A DNA stretch of 64,000 bases from Pseudomonadota bacterium (GCA_021819435.1 JAKARB010000008.1:124001-188000), one strand, 5' to 3'; shown: positions 17,771-26,389, counted from the first letter of the stretch. The notes: generated by a model not told the origin, from the sequence alone. Translations and numbers: made by a program.

Positions 17771-18601
17771 TTAGCCATTTCGCCTGATTTGTCCAGGTCG
17801 TCTGGCTAAAATGGCCATTCCGCCTGCGACGCAAAGCAGCAGGCTGGTCGGCTCAGGCACGCTCGATACCCATGTGGCTTGCTGACCCGAGGCGGCCATG
17901 GTGGCGTCGATCCAGCTTTTGTAGCTGGCCACTTGCACATAGGCCGAACCGATTGGGAGGGCCGTGTCGTTGTCGATCAGGACAGCCGAGGCGATGCCCA
18001 GCAGCAACTCGTGGGCACTGTCCGTTGCCTCGCCAGCGAACAGGGCGCTGCCACTGTCTCCGCTCTGCACGTAGGCCTGGCCCTGGGTTAGCAGCCAGTT
18101 CACCGTGACAGGGCTGCCCTGATCGGGCTGGTAAGTTTCCGCCACGTCATAGGCGGTCGTGGTGGCGTAGCCATTGGGCGCCTGGTTCTGGGCGGAAGCC
18201 ATGGTCAAGTTGCCCAGCGAAGCGACCTGCTGGGCCCCGATCACCACGTCATTCAGGACGGGGGTGACGACGTCAAGCGAGGCACTCAGGTGCACCAGGG
18301 CGATGTCGTGGCTTGGGAAGGCTGAACTCGAGAACGTGTAGATGGCGTCAATGGGCGATGAGCCCTCGAGCGACTTGAAATCGCTGGATCCCACAGTCAG
18401 TGATTTCGCCACATGGGCGGCGGTCAGCACCCAGTTGTCGGCGATGAGCACGCCTGAGGCGCCTCCCAATTCACCGACCGCAGCGAAGCTGGATGTGGGC
18501 GTGCCGTTGACAATCGCATGGGCGGGAAAAGCACTGCACAGCGCCGCTGCGACGGCGCAGGACGCCAGAACTGGGCGCAAAAGGGTTGGACGGTGTTCCA
18601 T
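17771..18601 (-). CDS. Trypsin-like serine protease with PEP-CTERM anchor
   Basis: 276 residues from ATG 18599-18601 (a longer GTG start at 18646 is less likely). Signal peptide to about residue 30 (ends PAHA), then the mature start IVNG as in S1 proteases. The catalytic triad is visible: His in LTAAHVA, Asp in SHDIALVHL and Ser in SGDSGSAL. The C-terminus carries VPEPTSLLL, a hydrophobic helix and an Arg-rich tail, a PEP-CTERM exosortase signal. It is therefore probably a secreted, surface-anchored protease processed by exosortase. It lies 129 bases downstream of amtB on the same strand. A role in biofilm or floc matrix is inference. Confidence 0.85.
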   Translation of the reverse strand: MEHRPTLLRPVLASCAVAAALCSAFPAHAIVNGTPTSSFAAVGELGGASGVLIADNWVLTAAHVAKSLTVGSSDFKSLEGSSPIDAIYTFSSSAFPSHDIALVHLSASLDVVTPVLNDVVIGAQQVASLGNLTMASAQNQAPNGYATTTAYDVAETYQPDQGSPVTVNWLLTQGQAYVQSGDSGSALFAGEATDSAHELLLGIASAVLIDNDTALPIGSAYVQVASYKSWIDATMAASGQQATWVSSVPEPTSLLLCVAGGMAILARRPGQIRRNG

Positions 18602-18730
18602 CGGGCTGAGGCGAGGCCTTGATTGAGCAAAGAAGTCCCAGGGCACCGTCCCGCCTTTTCTTGTGAGCGTTGTCCCTGGGGCCGTTTGGTGCGACGCCTC
18701 GTCACGGCGCGCGTTAATCAGCTTACAACA

Positions 18731-19933
18731 TCACCAAGACGTTTCCTGCTCAGGACTTGCCTTGATGCGGTGGATGGACAGGTCCGCCCCATCGAACTCT
18801 TCTTCTTGCGACAAGCGCAAGCCAAAGGCCTTGTTGAGCACCCCATAAACCACGAACCCGGTGAGCAGCGCGAAACCGAGCACGCCCAGCGTGCCCACGG
18901 TCTGTGTCAGCAGGCTCACGCCACCTGCGCCCCCGAGCGAGGGCTGCCCGAAGATGCCGGCCGCGATGCCGCCCCAGGCTCCGCACAGGCCGTGCAGGGG
19001 CCACACACCCAGCACGTCATCGATCTTCAGCTTGTTTTGAACCAAGGTGAACATGACGACGAAGATCGCGCCCGCAATGCCGCCCACGACCAGTGCGCCC
19101 GCCGGATGCATGATGTCCGAGCCAGCGCATACCGCCACCAGGCCGGCCAATGGGCCGTTGTAAGCGAAGCCGGGGTCGTTGCGCCCCATGAGCACGGCCA
19201 CCAAGGTGCCGCCCACCAGCGCCATCAGCGAGTTGACCGCCACCAAGCCCGAGATCTTGTCGATGGTCTGGGCGCTCATCACGTTGAAGCCGAACCAGCC
19301 CACCGCCAGGATCCACGAACCCAGCGCCAGGAAGGGGATGCTCGAAGGCGGGTGAGCCGACATCTCGCCATTCTTGCGATAGCGGTTGCGGCGCGCGCCC
19401 AGGATCAGCACGGCAGGCAGCGCCAGCCAGCCGCCGAAAGCGTGCACGACCACCGAGCCGGCGAAGTCGTGCATCGGCGTGCCCGACAGCGATTGCAGCC
19501 AGTCGGCCACGCCGAACTTGTTGTTCCAGATGGCGCCTTCGCACAGCGGGTAAAACAGGCCGACGATGGCGGCCGTGGCAATGAGCTGCGGGCCGAACTT
19601 GGCGCGCTCGGCGATGCCGCCCGAGATGATCGCCGGGATGGCCGCAGCGAAGGTCAGCAGGAAGAAGAACTTCACCAGTGCGTAGCCGTTGTTCTGCGCC
19701 AGGGTGCCCGCGCCAGCGTAGAAATCGACCCCATAGGCGATGGTGTAGCCCACGAAGAAGTAAGCCAGCGTCGACACGCAGAAGTCGACCAGGATCTTGA
19801 CCAGGGCGTTGACCTGGTTCTTGTGCCGCACGGTTCCCAATTCCAAGAAAGCGAAGCCGGCGTGCATGGCGAGCACCATCACGGCACCCAGGAGGATGAA
19901 CAGCGCGTCAGCGCCTTGTTTGAGTTGATCCAT
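18731..19933 (-). CDS. amtB: Ammonium transporter AmtB
   Basis: 400 residues from ATG 19931-19933, the normal size for mature Amt proteins, with no cleaved signal peptide apparent. About eleven membrane helices, with family blocks GFAFLELGTVRHKN, GGIAERAKF, FAGSVVVHAFGG (first pore His) and WPLHGLCGAWGG (second pore His). It takes up ammonium across the inner membrane and is normally gated by a PII protein, but no glnK is adjacent here. A sigma-54 promoter and NtrC-type sites lie upstream, so it should be induced on nitrogen limitation by the NtrBC system encoded at 53998-56791. Confidence 0.95.
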   Translation of the reverse strand: MDQLKQGADALFILLGAVMVLAMHAGFAFLELGTVRHKNQVNALVKILVDFCVSTLAYFFVGYTIAYGVDFYAGAGTLAQNNGYALVKFFFLLTFAAAIPAIISGGIAERAKFGPQLIATAAIVGLFYPLCEGAIWNNKFGVADWLQSLSGTPMHDFAGSVVVHAFGGWLALPAVLILGARRNRYRKNGEMSAHPPSSIPFLALGSWILAVGWFGFNVMSAQTIDKISGLVAVNSLMALVGGTLVAVLMGRNDPGFAYNGPLAGLVAVCAGSDIMHPAGALVVGGIAGAIFVVMFTLVQNKLKIDDVLGVWPLHGLCGAWGGIAAGIFGQPSLGGAGGVSLLTQTVGTLGVLGFALLTGFVVYGVLNKAFGLRLSQEEEFDGADLSIHRIKASPEQETSW

Positions 19934-20008
19934 TGTTTGGTTCCACAGCGGAGGCCGCACCGATCTGAGTCGTGCTGGACCGAATACATCAAAAAGCACC
20001 AAAAGCAT

Positions 20009-20023
20009 GCAAAATGCATGCCT
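20009..20023 (-). promoter_or_regulatory. Sigma-54 (RpoN) promoter of amtB
   Basis: Read on the minus strand, AGGCATGCATTTTGC matches the TGGCAC-N5-TTGC consensus with the invariant GG and GC at correct spacing and two mismatches at positions 1 and 6. Transcription would start near 19998, giving a leader of about 65 bases before the amtB ATG. The two GCATGC sequences here are explained by this element. Confidence 0.7.
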
Positions 20024-20072
20024 GATTTTGGGGCGGATGTGACCCGTATGTGCCATAAAAATGAATCGCAAT

Positions 20073-20117
20073 GGTGCATGCGAAGCTTGAGATGCGTTTA
20101 TGCACCTATGTTGTGCG
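20073..20117. promoter_or_regulatory. NtrC-type enhancer sites upstream of amtB
   Basis: TGCACC-TATGT-TGTGCG (20101-20117) matches the GCACC-N5-GGTGC dyad at 9 of 10 core positions. A further half site GGTGCA lies at 20073-20078. GGTGCAT (20073-20079) and ATGCACC (20100-20106) also form an inverted repeat. They sit about 50-95 bases upstream of the -24 element. This accounts for much of the 372-base gap between amtB and ispF. The rest (20118-20305) shows nothing I can assign. Confidence 0.55.
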
Positions 20118-20305
20118 TTCTTGCGGTGTGGCAAGGGAGGAGCGCCGAGTGCTTTTCTCGCTCTCGGCCGCCCTGGGGCGCTCATCTCGCCGGACAATCC
20201 GGGTTGTCGCCTCACGCCGGCCCCATCTCCGATGGATGGCCGCTCGTGCTCCCTTTCACTTGAGAACGCACCCAAAGGCGCCTCCCAAAGCGCGCCTCGG
20301 CACCC

Positions 20306-20794
20306 ATGAGCGCACCTGCCATCCGCATTGGTGAAGGGTGGGACACCCACGCCCTCGTCACCGGACGCCCCCTGATCCTCGGCGGCGTCACCATCCCGCA
20401 CAGCCATGGGCTGCTCGGCCATTCCGACGCCGACGCGCTGCTGCACGCCATCACCGACGCGTTGCTGGGCGCGGCTGGCCTGGGTGACATCGGCCGTCAC
20501 TTCCCCGACACGGACGAGCGCTTCAAGGGCGCCGATTCGGTCGTGCTGCTGCAGGAAGCCCACCGTCGCGTGCGGGAGTCCGGCTGGGGCATCGTCAACC
20601 TCGACTCCACCATCGTGGCCCAGGCGCCGAAGATGGCCCCTCACATCGGCGCCATGCGCCAACGCATTGCCCAGGTCCTCAACCTTGACGAGGCCGTGGT
20701 CAATGTGAAAGCCAAGACGGCCGAGAAGATGGGGCCGGTGGGCGAGGGCCGGGCCATCGAGACCCGCGCCGTCTGCCTGCTGTACCGGCTCTGA
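20306..20794 (+). CDS. ispF: 2-C-methyl-D-erythritol 2,4-cyclodiphosphate synthase IspF
   Basis: 162 residues, the standard length. Zn-binding DTHAL near residue 13, [12 protein letters not shown] and [11 protein letters not shown] are all diagnostic. It cyclises CDP-ME 2-phosphate in the MEP pathway, two steps after IspD. It is separated from ispD by the antitoxin/toxin, protease and amtB genes, so it needs its own promoter. None is obvious and no Shine-Dalgarno is seen. It is convergent with the histidine kinase gene. Confidence 0.97.
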   Translation: MSAPAIRIGEGWDTHALVTGRPLILGGVTIPHSHGLLGHSDADALLHAITDALLGAAGLGDIGRHFPDTDERFKGADSVVLLQEAHRRVRESGWGIVNLDSTIVAQAPKMAPHIGAMRQRIAQVLNLDEAVVNVKAKTAEKMGPVGEGRAIETRAVCLLYRL

Positions 20795-20842
20795 CGGCTG
20801 TCAGGTATCAGTCCAGCAAGTCAGGGCTCGTGCAGGGCTGGT

Positions 20843-22171
20843 TCAAGGCGCACGCTTGAGTCGGATGTGGGCCACCAGCCCCCCGCCCGGCGCGTTCGCC
20901 AGCTCAAAAGAGCCGCCCATGCGCTGCAACGCCTTGTCGACGATGGCCAGCCCCAGGCCGGCGCCTGTGGCGGCCGTGCGCGCCGCGTCGCCCCGGAAGA
21001 AGGGCGTGGTCAACTGCGAGAGCTTCTCGGGCGCCACGCCGGGCCCATGGTCGCGCACCGACAAGATCACCCAGGCGCCTGAGCGTGTGTAGCTCACGTC
21101 CACATTGGTCACGCCCGTGTAGGTGTTGCGGCCGTAGCGGCGGGCGTTCTCGAACAGGTTGGTCAGCACGCGGCCGAGCTCGGTCTCGTCGGCCATGACG
21201 CGGGTGTCGATGGGCAACTTGGCCGTGATGCGGATGCGCTTGGTGTCGCGGAACTGGCTGATCGCCTTGTCCACCACGCTCGACACGTGCACTGCCACCA
21301 ACTCGACCTCGCCTGGCCGGGCGTAGTCCATGAACTTGTCGATGATGGCGTCGAGCTGGTCGATGTCGGCGGCCATGTTGCGCTTGGCCTCTTCGTCGAC
21401 CACGCTCATCTCGGCCTCCAGCCGCATGCGTGCCAGCGGCGTGCGCAGGTCATGCGAAATGCCCGCCAGCATCACGGCGCGGTCTTCTTCCACCTTGGCC
21501 AGCTCACGCGCCATGCGGTTGAAGCCCTGGTTCACCTCGCGGATCTCGCGCGTGATCATCGACTCGTCGAGCACCGAGTCGTACTCGCCCTCTCGGATGC
21601 GGCTGGCCGCGAACGACAGCTCCTTGAGCGGCTGGTTGATGAGCCGCGCAATGATCGCCGAGCCCAGCACTGTCGCCACCAGCGCGATGCCCACCCAGAT
21701 GAACCAGGTGCCGGCCGCCAGCGGCTCGACCCGGGTCGGATCGGCCTGCAGCCAGTAGTTGTCACGCTCGATCTGGAAGCCCACCCACAGCCCCGGCACG
21801 CCGTTGACGCTGCTGGCCACAACGGTGGTCGGCCCCAGGCGCGAGCGCAATTGCTCGCCGATGGCCCGCGTGAAGCGGCTCACCTCGAAGGCCTCGAAGC
21901 GATCGGCGGGCTCGCGCGGCTTGAGTCGGATGGATTCCTGGTCCGACAGCGTCTTGATCAGCGTGAGCCGGTTGATGCTGTCGGAGTAGCGCAGCGCCGC
22001 CCGCGACAGGTTGACCAAGCTGGCGATCTGCTGGGCGGCCTGCACCGCGCGCGGCTCGAATTCGAGCGCGCGGAAGGTCTGCACCCAGGCAAAGATGCCA
22101 GCCGTCAGCAGCAGGCCGAGCAGGATGAAGGTGCGCCAGAACAGGCTGAGGGCGAACCGTTTTCTCGGCAT
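20843..22171 (-). CDS. EnvZ-type sensor histidine kinase
   Basis: 442 residues: TM1 about 11-31, periplasmic sensor about 32-153, TM2 about 155-178, HAMP, then HisKA with GISHDLRTPLARM (His 240) and a HATPase domain with LFENARRYG (N box), DHGPGVAP and GAGLGLAIV. It starts 3 bases after the response-regulator stop, so the two are co-transcribed. The HisKA H-box and layout resemble EnvZ/RisS proteins that read envelope or osmotic state. The stimulus is not deducible. Confidence 0.92.
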   Translation of the reverse strand: MPRKRFALSLFWRTFILLGLLLTAGIFAWVQTFRALEFEPRAVQAAQQIASLVNLSRAALRYSDSINRLTLIKTLSDQESIRLKPREPADRFEAFEVSRFTRAIGEQLRSRLGPTTVVASSVNGVPGLWVGFQIERDNYWLQADPTRVEPLAAGTWFIWVGIALVATVLGSAIIARLINQPLKELSFAASRIREGEYDSVLDESMITREIREVNQGFNRMARELAKVEEDRAVMLAGISHDLRTPLARMRLEAEMSVVDEEAKRNMAADIDQLDAIIDKFMDYARPGEVELVAVHVSSVVDKAISQFRDTKRIRITAKLPIDTRVMADETELGRVLTNLFENARRYGRNTYTGVTNVDVSYTRSGAWVILSVRDHGPGVAPEKLSQLTTPFFRGDAARTAATGAGLGLAIVDKALQRMGGSFELANAPGGGLVAHIRLKRAP

Positions 22172-22174
22172 CGA

Positions 22175-22912
22175 TCAAGCCCCGCCATCCGGCACGAACA
22201 CATAACCCACGCCCCAGACCGTCTGGATGTAGCGGGGTTGTGCCGGATCGGGCTCGATCATCTTGCGCAGGCGCGAGATCTGCACATCGAGGCTGCGGTC
22301 GAAGGGCTCGAACTCGCGGCCGCGGGCCAGTTGGGCCAGCTTGTCGCGGCTCAGCGGCTGGCGAGGGTGGCGCACCAAGGCCTTGAGCATCGAGAACTCG
22401 CCGGTGGTCAGGGCAATGGGCTCGCCCTCCTTGCTCAGGCGGCGCAGGGCCAGGTCGAACTCGAAGGGGCCGAAGGTGACGGTCTGCGCCTCCTTGGCGG
22501 GCGCGCCGGGGGCTTCCTGGGCCGGGCGGCGGCGCAGCACGGCGTGGATGCGCGCCAGCAGCTCGCGCGGGTTGAAGGGCTTGGGCAGGTAGTCGTCGGC
22601 ACCCACCTCCAGGCCCACGATGCGGTCGACATCCTCGACCTTGGCTGTCAGCATGATGATTGGCGTGACGTCGTTGGCGGCGCGCAGGCGGCGGCAGATG
22701 GACAGGCCATCCTCGCCGGGCAGCATCAGGTCGAGCACGATCAGGTCGACCGTTTCGCGGGTGAGCAGGCGGTTGAGGGCCTTGGCGTCCTCGGCGAGGA
22801 GCACCTCGAAGCCCTCCTGGCTCAGGTAGCGCCGAAGCAGATCTCGGATGCGCGCATCGTCGTCCACGACGAGGACACGATCCGGACGCTGGTTGGCGGT
22901 GTTGGCGGTCAT
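22175..22912 (-). CDS. OmpR-family response regulator
   Basis: 245 residues from ATG 22910-22912, supported by AGGAA 7 bases upstream. Receiver domain with VLVVDDDARIR, phospho-acceptor Asp 61 in LIVLDLMLPGEDG, Lys in YLPKPFNPREL. The winged-helix effector has the DKLAQLARGREFEPFDRSLDVQ region typical of OmpR. First gene of the two-component operon and close to OmpR/RisA in layout. Target genes are unknown. Confidence 0.93.
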   Translation of the reverse strand: MTANTANQRPDRVLVVDDDARIRDLLRRYLSQEGFEVLLAEDAKALNRLLTRETVDLIVLDLMLPGEDGLSICRRLRAANDVTPIIMLTAKVEDVDRIVGLEVGADDYLPKPFNPRELLARIHAVLRRRPAQEAPGAPAKEAQTVTFGPFEFDLALRRLSKEGEPIALTTGEFSMLKALVRHPRQPLSRDKLAQLARGREFEPFDRSLDVQISRLRKMIEPDPAQPRYIQTVWGVGYVFVPDGGA

Positions 22913-23098
22913 GGTGCGTTCCTGGAGATTTGTAACAAGCGCGGATTGTGTGCGGTTTGCGAGCTGCAAACGGCCGTATTTGACCGGCTGTTACAATTTT
23001 TGCCCCTCTATGACGCTCCCGTCAAGCCACATGGATGTCGACGAGACAGTCGCATTTCGCGTTCAGAATGGGCCTCCAACTGACCACAAAGGTTGACC

Positions 23099-23833
23099 AT
23101 GCCCCTGTTTCCCCGTCCCGCTGTCCGCCAATTGACAATCGCCTGCGTCCTGGCCGCTGCCGCCTGTGGCGCCCAGGCCGAAGGCGTCCGTCAGAACACC
23201 GTGAACTTCAGCGCCACGGCCCATCGCGAGGTGACGCAGGATGAGCTCACGGTCGTGCTCGAAGCCGTCAAGACCGGCAACCAGGCGGCCGAAGTGCAGG
23301 CGGAACTCAAGCGCACGCTCGAAGCTGCCCTGACCGAGGCCCGGGCCCTCACCAAAGGCGCCGCGCCCGAGGCCGTGAGCGTGCAAACCGGTGGCTTCAA
23401 CCTCTACCCGCGCTACGGCAACAACAGCCGCATCAACGGCTGGCAGGGCACGGCGCAACTGGTGATTTCCGGCACCGATGCCGGCAAGGTGTCCACCGTT
23501 TCGGGCAAGCTCAACCAGCTCAACATCACGCAGGTGCGGTACGGCCTGTCACGCGCCCTGCGCGAACAGCACGAAGCCTCGCTCACGACCGAGGCGATCC
23601 GCCAGTTCAAGGCCCGGGCCGGGCAACTGGCGACTGATTTCGGCATGAAGGGCTATACCCTGGGCGCGGTCTCGGTGTCGTCCACCGACGGTGGTTTCGA
23701 GGGGCGGCCGGTGCCCATGATGGCGATGGCCAAGGCGGCTGGCGCTGGCATGGAAGACGCGGCCCTGCCCGTGGCGCCGGGCAAGGGCGTGCTGACCATC
23801 ACCGTTTCGGGTGACGTGCTGCTGACCCCCTGA
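23099..23833 (+). CDS. Periplasmic SIMPL (DUF541) domain protein
   Basis: 244 residues from ATG 23099, with AAAGG 6 bases upstream. Signal peptide at about residues 1-27 (ends AQA). The SIMPL domain follows, with NFSATAHREVTQDELTV at its start and GWQGTAQLVISGTD, and ends in a VLTITVSGDV strand. Family members are secreted or periplasmic proteins of poorly defined role (BP26/OMP28-like channels, stress protection). Its TGA directly abuts the stop of bpt on the other strand. Confidence 0.85.
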   Translation: MPLFPRPAVRQLTIACVLAAAACGAQAEGVRQNTVNFSATAHREVTQDELTVVLEAVKTGNQAAEVQAELKRTLEAALTEARALTKGAAPEAVSVQTGGFNLYPRYGNNSRINGWQGTAQLVISGTDAGKVSTVSGKLNQLNITQVRYGLSRALREQHEASLTTEAIRQFKARAGQLATDFGMKGYTLGAVSVSSTDGGFEGRPVPMMAMAKAAGAGMEDAALPVAPGKGVLTITVSGDVLLTP

Positions 23834-24583
23834 TCAGCCTTCGCGCCACTGACCGCCCTGCAGCAACTGGTGCGGTCTGAAGCGCGTTTTGTACGTCATC
23901 TTGGGACTGGCCTCGATCCAGTAGCCCAGGTAGAGGTGGTCCAGCCCCAGGTCGCGCGTCTGCTCGATCTGCCAGAGCACGTTGTAGGTGCCATAGCTGG
24001 TGTCGGGCTCCGGCTCGTAGAAGGTGTAGACAGCGGAGAGGCCGTCTTCGAGCACGTCAAGCACCGAAACCATCTTCAGCGCGCCGGGTTGGCCATCGGC
24101 CTTCGCTGGTTCACGGAATTCCACCAGGCGCGAATTGACGCGGCTGTGCAGCAGGAACTGGGTGTACTGGTCCACCGAATCGTGGTCCATGCCGCCCCCC
24201 TGGTGCCGGCCACGCTGGTAGCGCAGGTAAAGCTGGTAGTGCTCCGGGCTGAAATTCAAGCGCAGCACGCGGGCTTCGAGGTGCTGGTGGGCCCGCCAGG
24301 CGCGTGCTTGGCTACGCGAAGGCGTGAACCGATGCACCGGGATGCGCAGCGGCACACAGGCCTTGCAACCGTCGCAATGCGGCCGGTAGGTGAACATGCC
24401 GCTGCGGCGAAAACCCGTGGCCACGAGGCCGGAGTACACGTCGGCGTTGATCAGGTGACTGGGCGTGGCCACCTGCGAGCGAGCCGTGCGCCCGTCCAGG
24501 TAGCTGCAGGGATAGGGCGCCGTCGCATAGAACTGCAGGGAAGCAAGCGGCAGGTCTTTGGGGTGCGTCACGGCGGGCTTCAC
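23834..24583 (-). CDS. bpt: Aspartate/glutamate leucyltransferase Bpt
   Basis: 249 residues from GTG 24581-24583. A GTG at 24569-24571 (giving MTHPKDLP) better matches related proteins, so the true start may be there. The N-terminal ATE domain has [14 protein letters not shown] and [19 protein letters not shown], the Cys cluster of the family. The C-terminal acetyltransferase-like part ends [15 protein letters not shown]. Bpt transfers Leu from tRNA to N-terminal Asp/Glu, making N-degrons for ClpS/ClpAP. It lies 6 bases after aat, so both leucyl-transferases share an operon. Confidence 0.95.
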   Translation of the reverse strand: MKPAVTHPKDLPLASLQFYATAPYPCSYLDGRTARSQVATPSHLINADVYSGLVATGFRRSGMFTYRPHCDGCKACVPLRIPVHRFTPSRSQARAWRAHQHLEARVLRLNFSPEHYQLYLRYQRGRHQGGGMDHDSVDQYTQFLLHSRVNSRLVEFREPAKADGQPGALKMVSVLDVLEDGLSAVYTFYEPEPDTSYGTYNVLWQIEQTRDLGLDHLYLGYWIEASPKMTYKTRFRPHQLLQGGQWREG

Positions 24584-24589
24584 GGGGTG

Positions 24590-25324
24590 TCAGCGGGGGA
24601 TCAGTTGATCCCAGAAAGAATCATGATAGGTCCAATCGGTGGGGCCTGGCTCATCGACCACCTGCTTGAGGTGGGCCTCGAAATCCTGCCTTGACCACGG
24701 GCGTGCGCCCAGGCTGGCCAAGTGTGCCGTCTCTTGCTGGCAGTCGATCACAGGCAGCCCATTGGCGCGGCAGAAGCACACCAGGGCGGACAGGGCGATC
24801 TTGGATGCGTCCGTGCGGTGGGAGAACATCGATTCGCCGAAAAACATGCGGCCAATGTGGATGCCATAGAGGCCGCCGACGAGTTCGCCATTCACCCAGG
24901 TTTCGACGGAGTGCACATGCCCCTCGCGGTGCCATTGACCATAGGCGTTGCGCATCTCCGGCACGATCCAGGTGCCACGTTGGCCTTCCCGTGGCGTGAG
25001 GGCGCAATGGTGCATGACCGCGTCGAAGTGGGAGTCGAAGCGCACTTCGCAACCGGGTGTCTGTCGGAATCGCCGCAGCGTCTTGCGCAAGGAGCGCGAG
25101 AGCTTGAACTCAGCCACTGGCAGGACCATGCGTGGGTGGGTGCTCCACCAAAGGATGGGTTGACCTTCGCCAAACCAAGGGAAGATGCCTCGGCGGTAGG
25201 CCTGCTCCAGGCGCCTTGTGCCCAAGTCTGCGCCGGCGGCGAGCAAGCCAGGGGCGTCCGAGCCAGGCCCCAGCGCCTCTCGCGTGTCGGGAAACGGGGT
25301 GTCTGGTTCCAGCCAAGGGATCAT
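24590..25324 (-). CDS. aat: Leucyl/phenylalanyl-tRNA--protein transferase Aat
   Basis: 244 residues from ATG 25322-25324, where the family N-terminus begins (the frame extends upstream without homologous content). Diagnostic blocks: AYRRGIFPWFGEGQPILWWSTHPR, then GGLYGIHIGRMFFGESMFS and DCQQETAHLASLGA. It adds Leu or Phe to N-terminal Arg/Lys, creating primary N-degrons. With bpt directly downstream, all four secondary destabilising residue classes are served by one transcript. Confidence 0.96.
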   Translation of the reverse strand: MIPWLEPDTPFPDTREALGPGSDAPGLLAAGADLGTRRLEQAYRRGIFPWFGEGQPILWWSTHPRMVLPVAEFKLSRSLRKTLRRFRQTPGCEVRFDSHFDAVMHHCALTPREGQRGTWIVPEMRNAYGQWHREGHVHSVETWVNGELVGGLYGIHIGRMFFGESMFSHRTDASKIALSALVCFCRANGLPVIDCQQETAHLASLGARPWSRQDFEAHLKQVVDEPGPTDWTYHDSFWDQLIPR

Positions 25325-25370
25325 GGGCGGGCAGGCATCAAGAGGGTGACAGCGGTGACAGCAGTCGGGC

Positions 25371-25402
25371 AAGAAAAAAGCCCGGTGGCAAGCCACCGGG
25401 CT
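25371..25402 (-). terminator. Rho-independent terminator of the phasin gene
   Basis: AGCCCGGTGGC (25379-25389) and GCCACCGGGCT (25392-25402) form an 11-bp stem with a 2-base gap. On the minus strand it is followed by CTTTTTTCTT. It ends the phasin transcript about 170 bases after its stop. The long 3' UTR also has AAAGGTT/AACCTTT repeats (25416-25450). Confidence 0.88.
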
Positions 25403-25570
25403 GAAAGGTACCTTAGAAAAGGTTCGACAGGTACCGAGGAGACAACCTTTCAGGGAGTGCCGCTTGTCCAGAGCGGCCCTGGTCAGATCAGGGCTCGCGC
25501 GGGAAGTTCAAGCAATCAACTCCGGTATCTTGCAAAGATTTGTCAACCGAGGCAGGCCCGATCTCCGGGA

Positions 25571-26128
25571 TCAGGCGGCCTTGCGCTTGGCGGCCGTGGT
25601 GGCAGCCTGGGAGGCCTTCACGGCGGTGTTGGTGATGGCCTGGAAGTTGGCTTCGGCCACGTCGGCTGCCTGCTTGGCGGCCTTGTGAACGGAGTCGAAA
25701 GCGTTGTTGGCGGCGGCCACGGCAGACTTCACCAGCACGACAGCGTTTTCAGTGCCAGCAGGAGCATTCTTCACTGCGTTGTCAACGACAGCGGCGAACT
25801 TCTTCTGGGCTTCTGCGACTTGCGACTCGGCCAGCTTGCTCACCTCGGCGCTGGTGGTCGAAGCGATGTCGTACAGGTGACGACCGTAAGCGGCAGCCTT
25901 TTCGGCGGAAGGTTGCAGCAGCGAGGCTTGCAGGGCCAGCAGTTCCTGGGCGTCCTTGACGGCCAGCACGGCCTTGGCGTGCTCGGAAGCTTCCTCAAGC
26001 GAGGTCTTGGCAACTTGCAGGTTCAGTTCGACGACCTTCTCGACGCCTTCGAAGGCCTTCTGACCCAGATCGAACAGGGTGGCCAGGCTGGCTTTTTGAG
26101 AAGCGAGGATTTGTTCGGCAGTCAGCAT
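25571..26128 (-). CDS. phaP: Phasin (PHA granule-associated protein)
   Basis: 185 residues from ATG 26126-26128, with GGAGA 6 bases upstream. It is Ala/Lys-rich and almost entirely helical. The phasin_2 pattern is clear: [41 protein letters not shown] and a basic KAAKRKAA-type tail. Phasins coat polyhydroxyalkanoate granules and control their size. Its promoter and terminator are both visible. No PHA synthase gene is in this window. Assignment to the family is firm, to a given paralogue it is not. Confidence 0.93.
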   Translation of the reverse strand: MLTAEQILASQKASLATLFDLGQKAFEGVEKVVELNLQVAKTSLEEASEHAKAVLAVKDAQELLALQASLLQPSAEKAAAYGRHLYDIASTTSAEVSKLAESQVAEAQKKFAAVVDNAVKNAPAGTENAVVLVKSAVAAANNAFDSVHKAAKQAADVAEANFQAITNTAVKASQAATTAAKRKAA

Positions 26129-26203
26129 TTCAATCTCCGTTATGAGGGGTTGATCGCAAACCGCAGCTTCGAACTTCAATTGCTGCGTTGCAACATGGCT
26201 CGA

Positions 26204-26231
26204 AGTATAAGAGTGCCAGCCACGATTGCAA
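26204..26231 (-). promoter_or_regulatory. Sigma-70 type promoter of the phasin gene
   Basis: On the minus strand TTGCAA (26231-26226), 16 bases, then TATACT (26209-26204). The start point would be near 26197, giving a leader of about 70 bases. The leader includes TGCTGCGTTGCAAC-like sequence, which could bind a PhaR-type repressor, though that is only a guess. Confidence 0.55.
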
Positions 26232-26389
26232 GCACTTTTTTGTGCGGTGCAGCAACCGATTGTGAGAATGTCTGATTTTCGACAATTTTTGGCGTGCTCC
26301 GTGGCGCGGGAACGGGGGCGCCAGGGCGTCCGCCTCGCCTACACTCTCGACTTCACCGAATCCCAACTGCTCAAAGCTGACAGATCACC

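Noticed and set aside
18627-18640. A sigma-54-like TGGGACTTCTTTGC upstream of the PEP-CTERM protease on the minus strand.
   Set aside because: The distance between the GG and GC elements is one base short, and sigma-54 promoters do not tolerate that.
19934-20662. Longer amtB start giving a 643-residue protein.
   Set aside because: The extra 243 residues have no transporter features and run across the sigma-54 promoter and ispF region. ATG 19931-19933 gives the normal Amt length.
25403-25570. A possible small RNA in the 168-base phasin 3' UTR, with AAAGGTT/AACCTTT repeats.
   Set aside because: Only a simple inverted repeat is seen, with no promoter or conserved core. It may just be untranslated tail.
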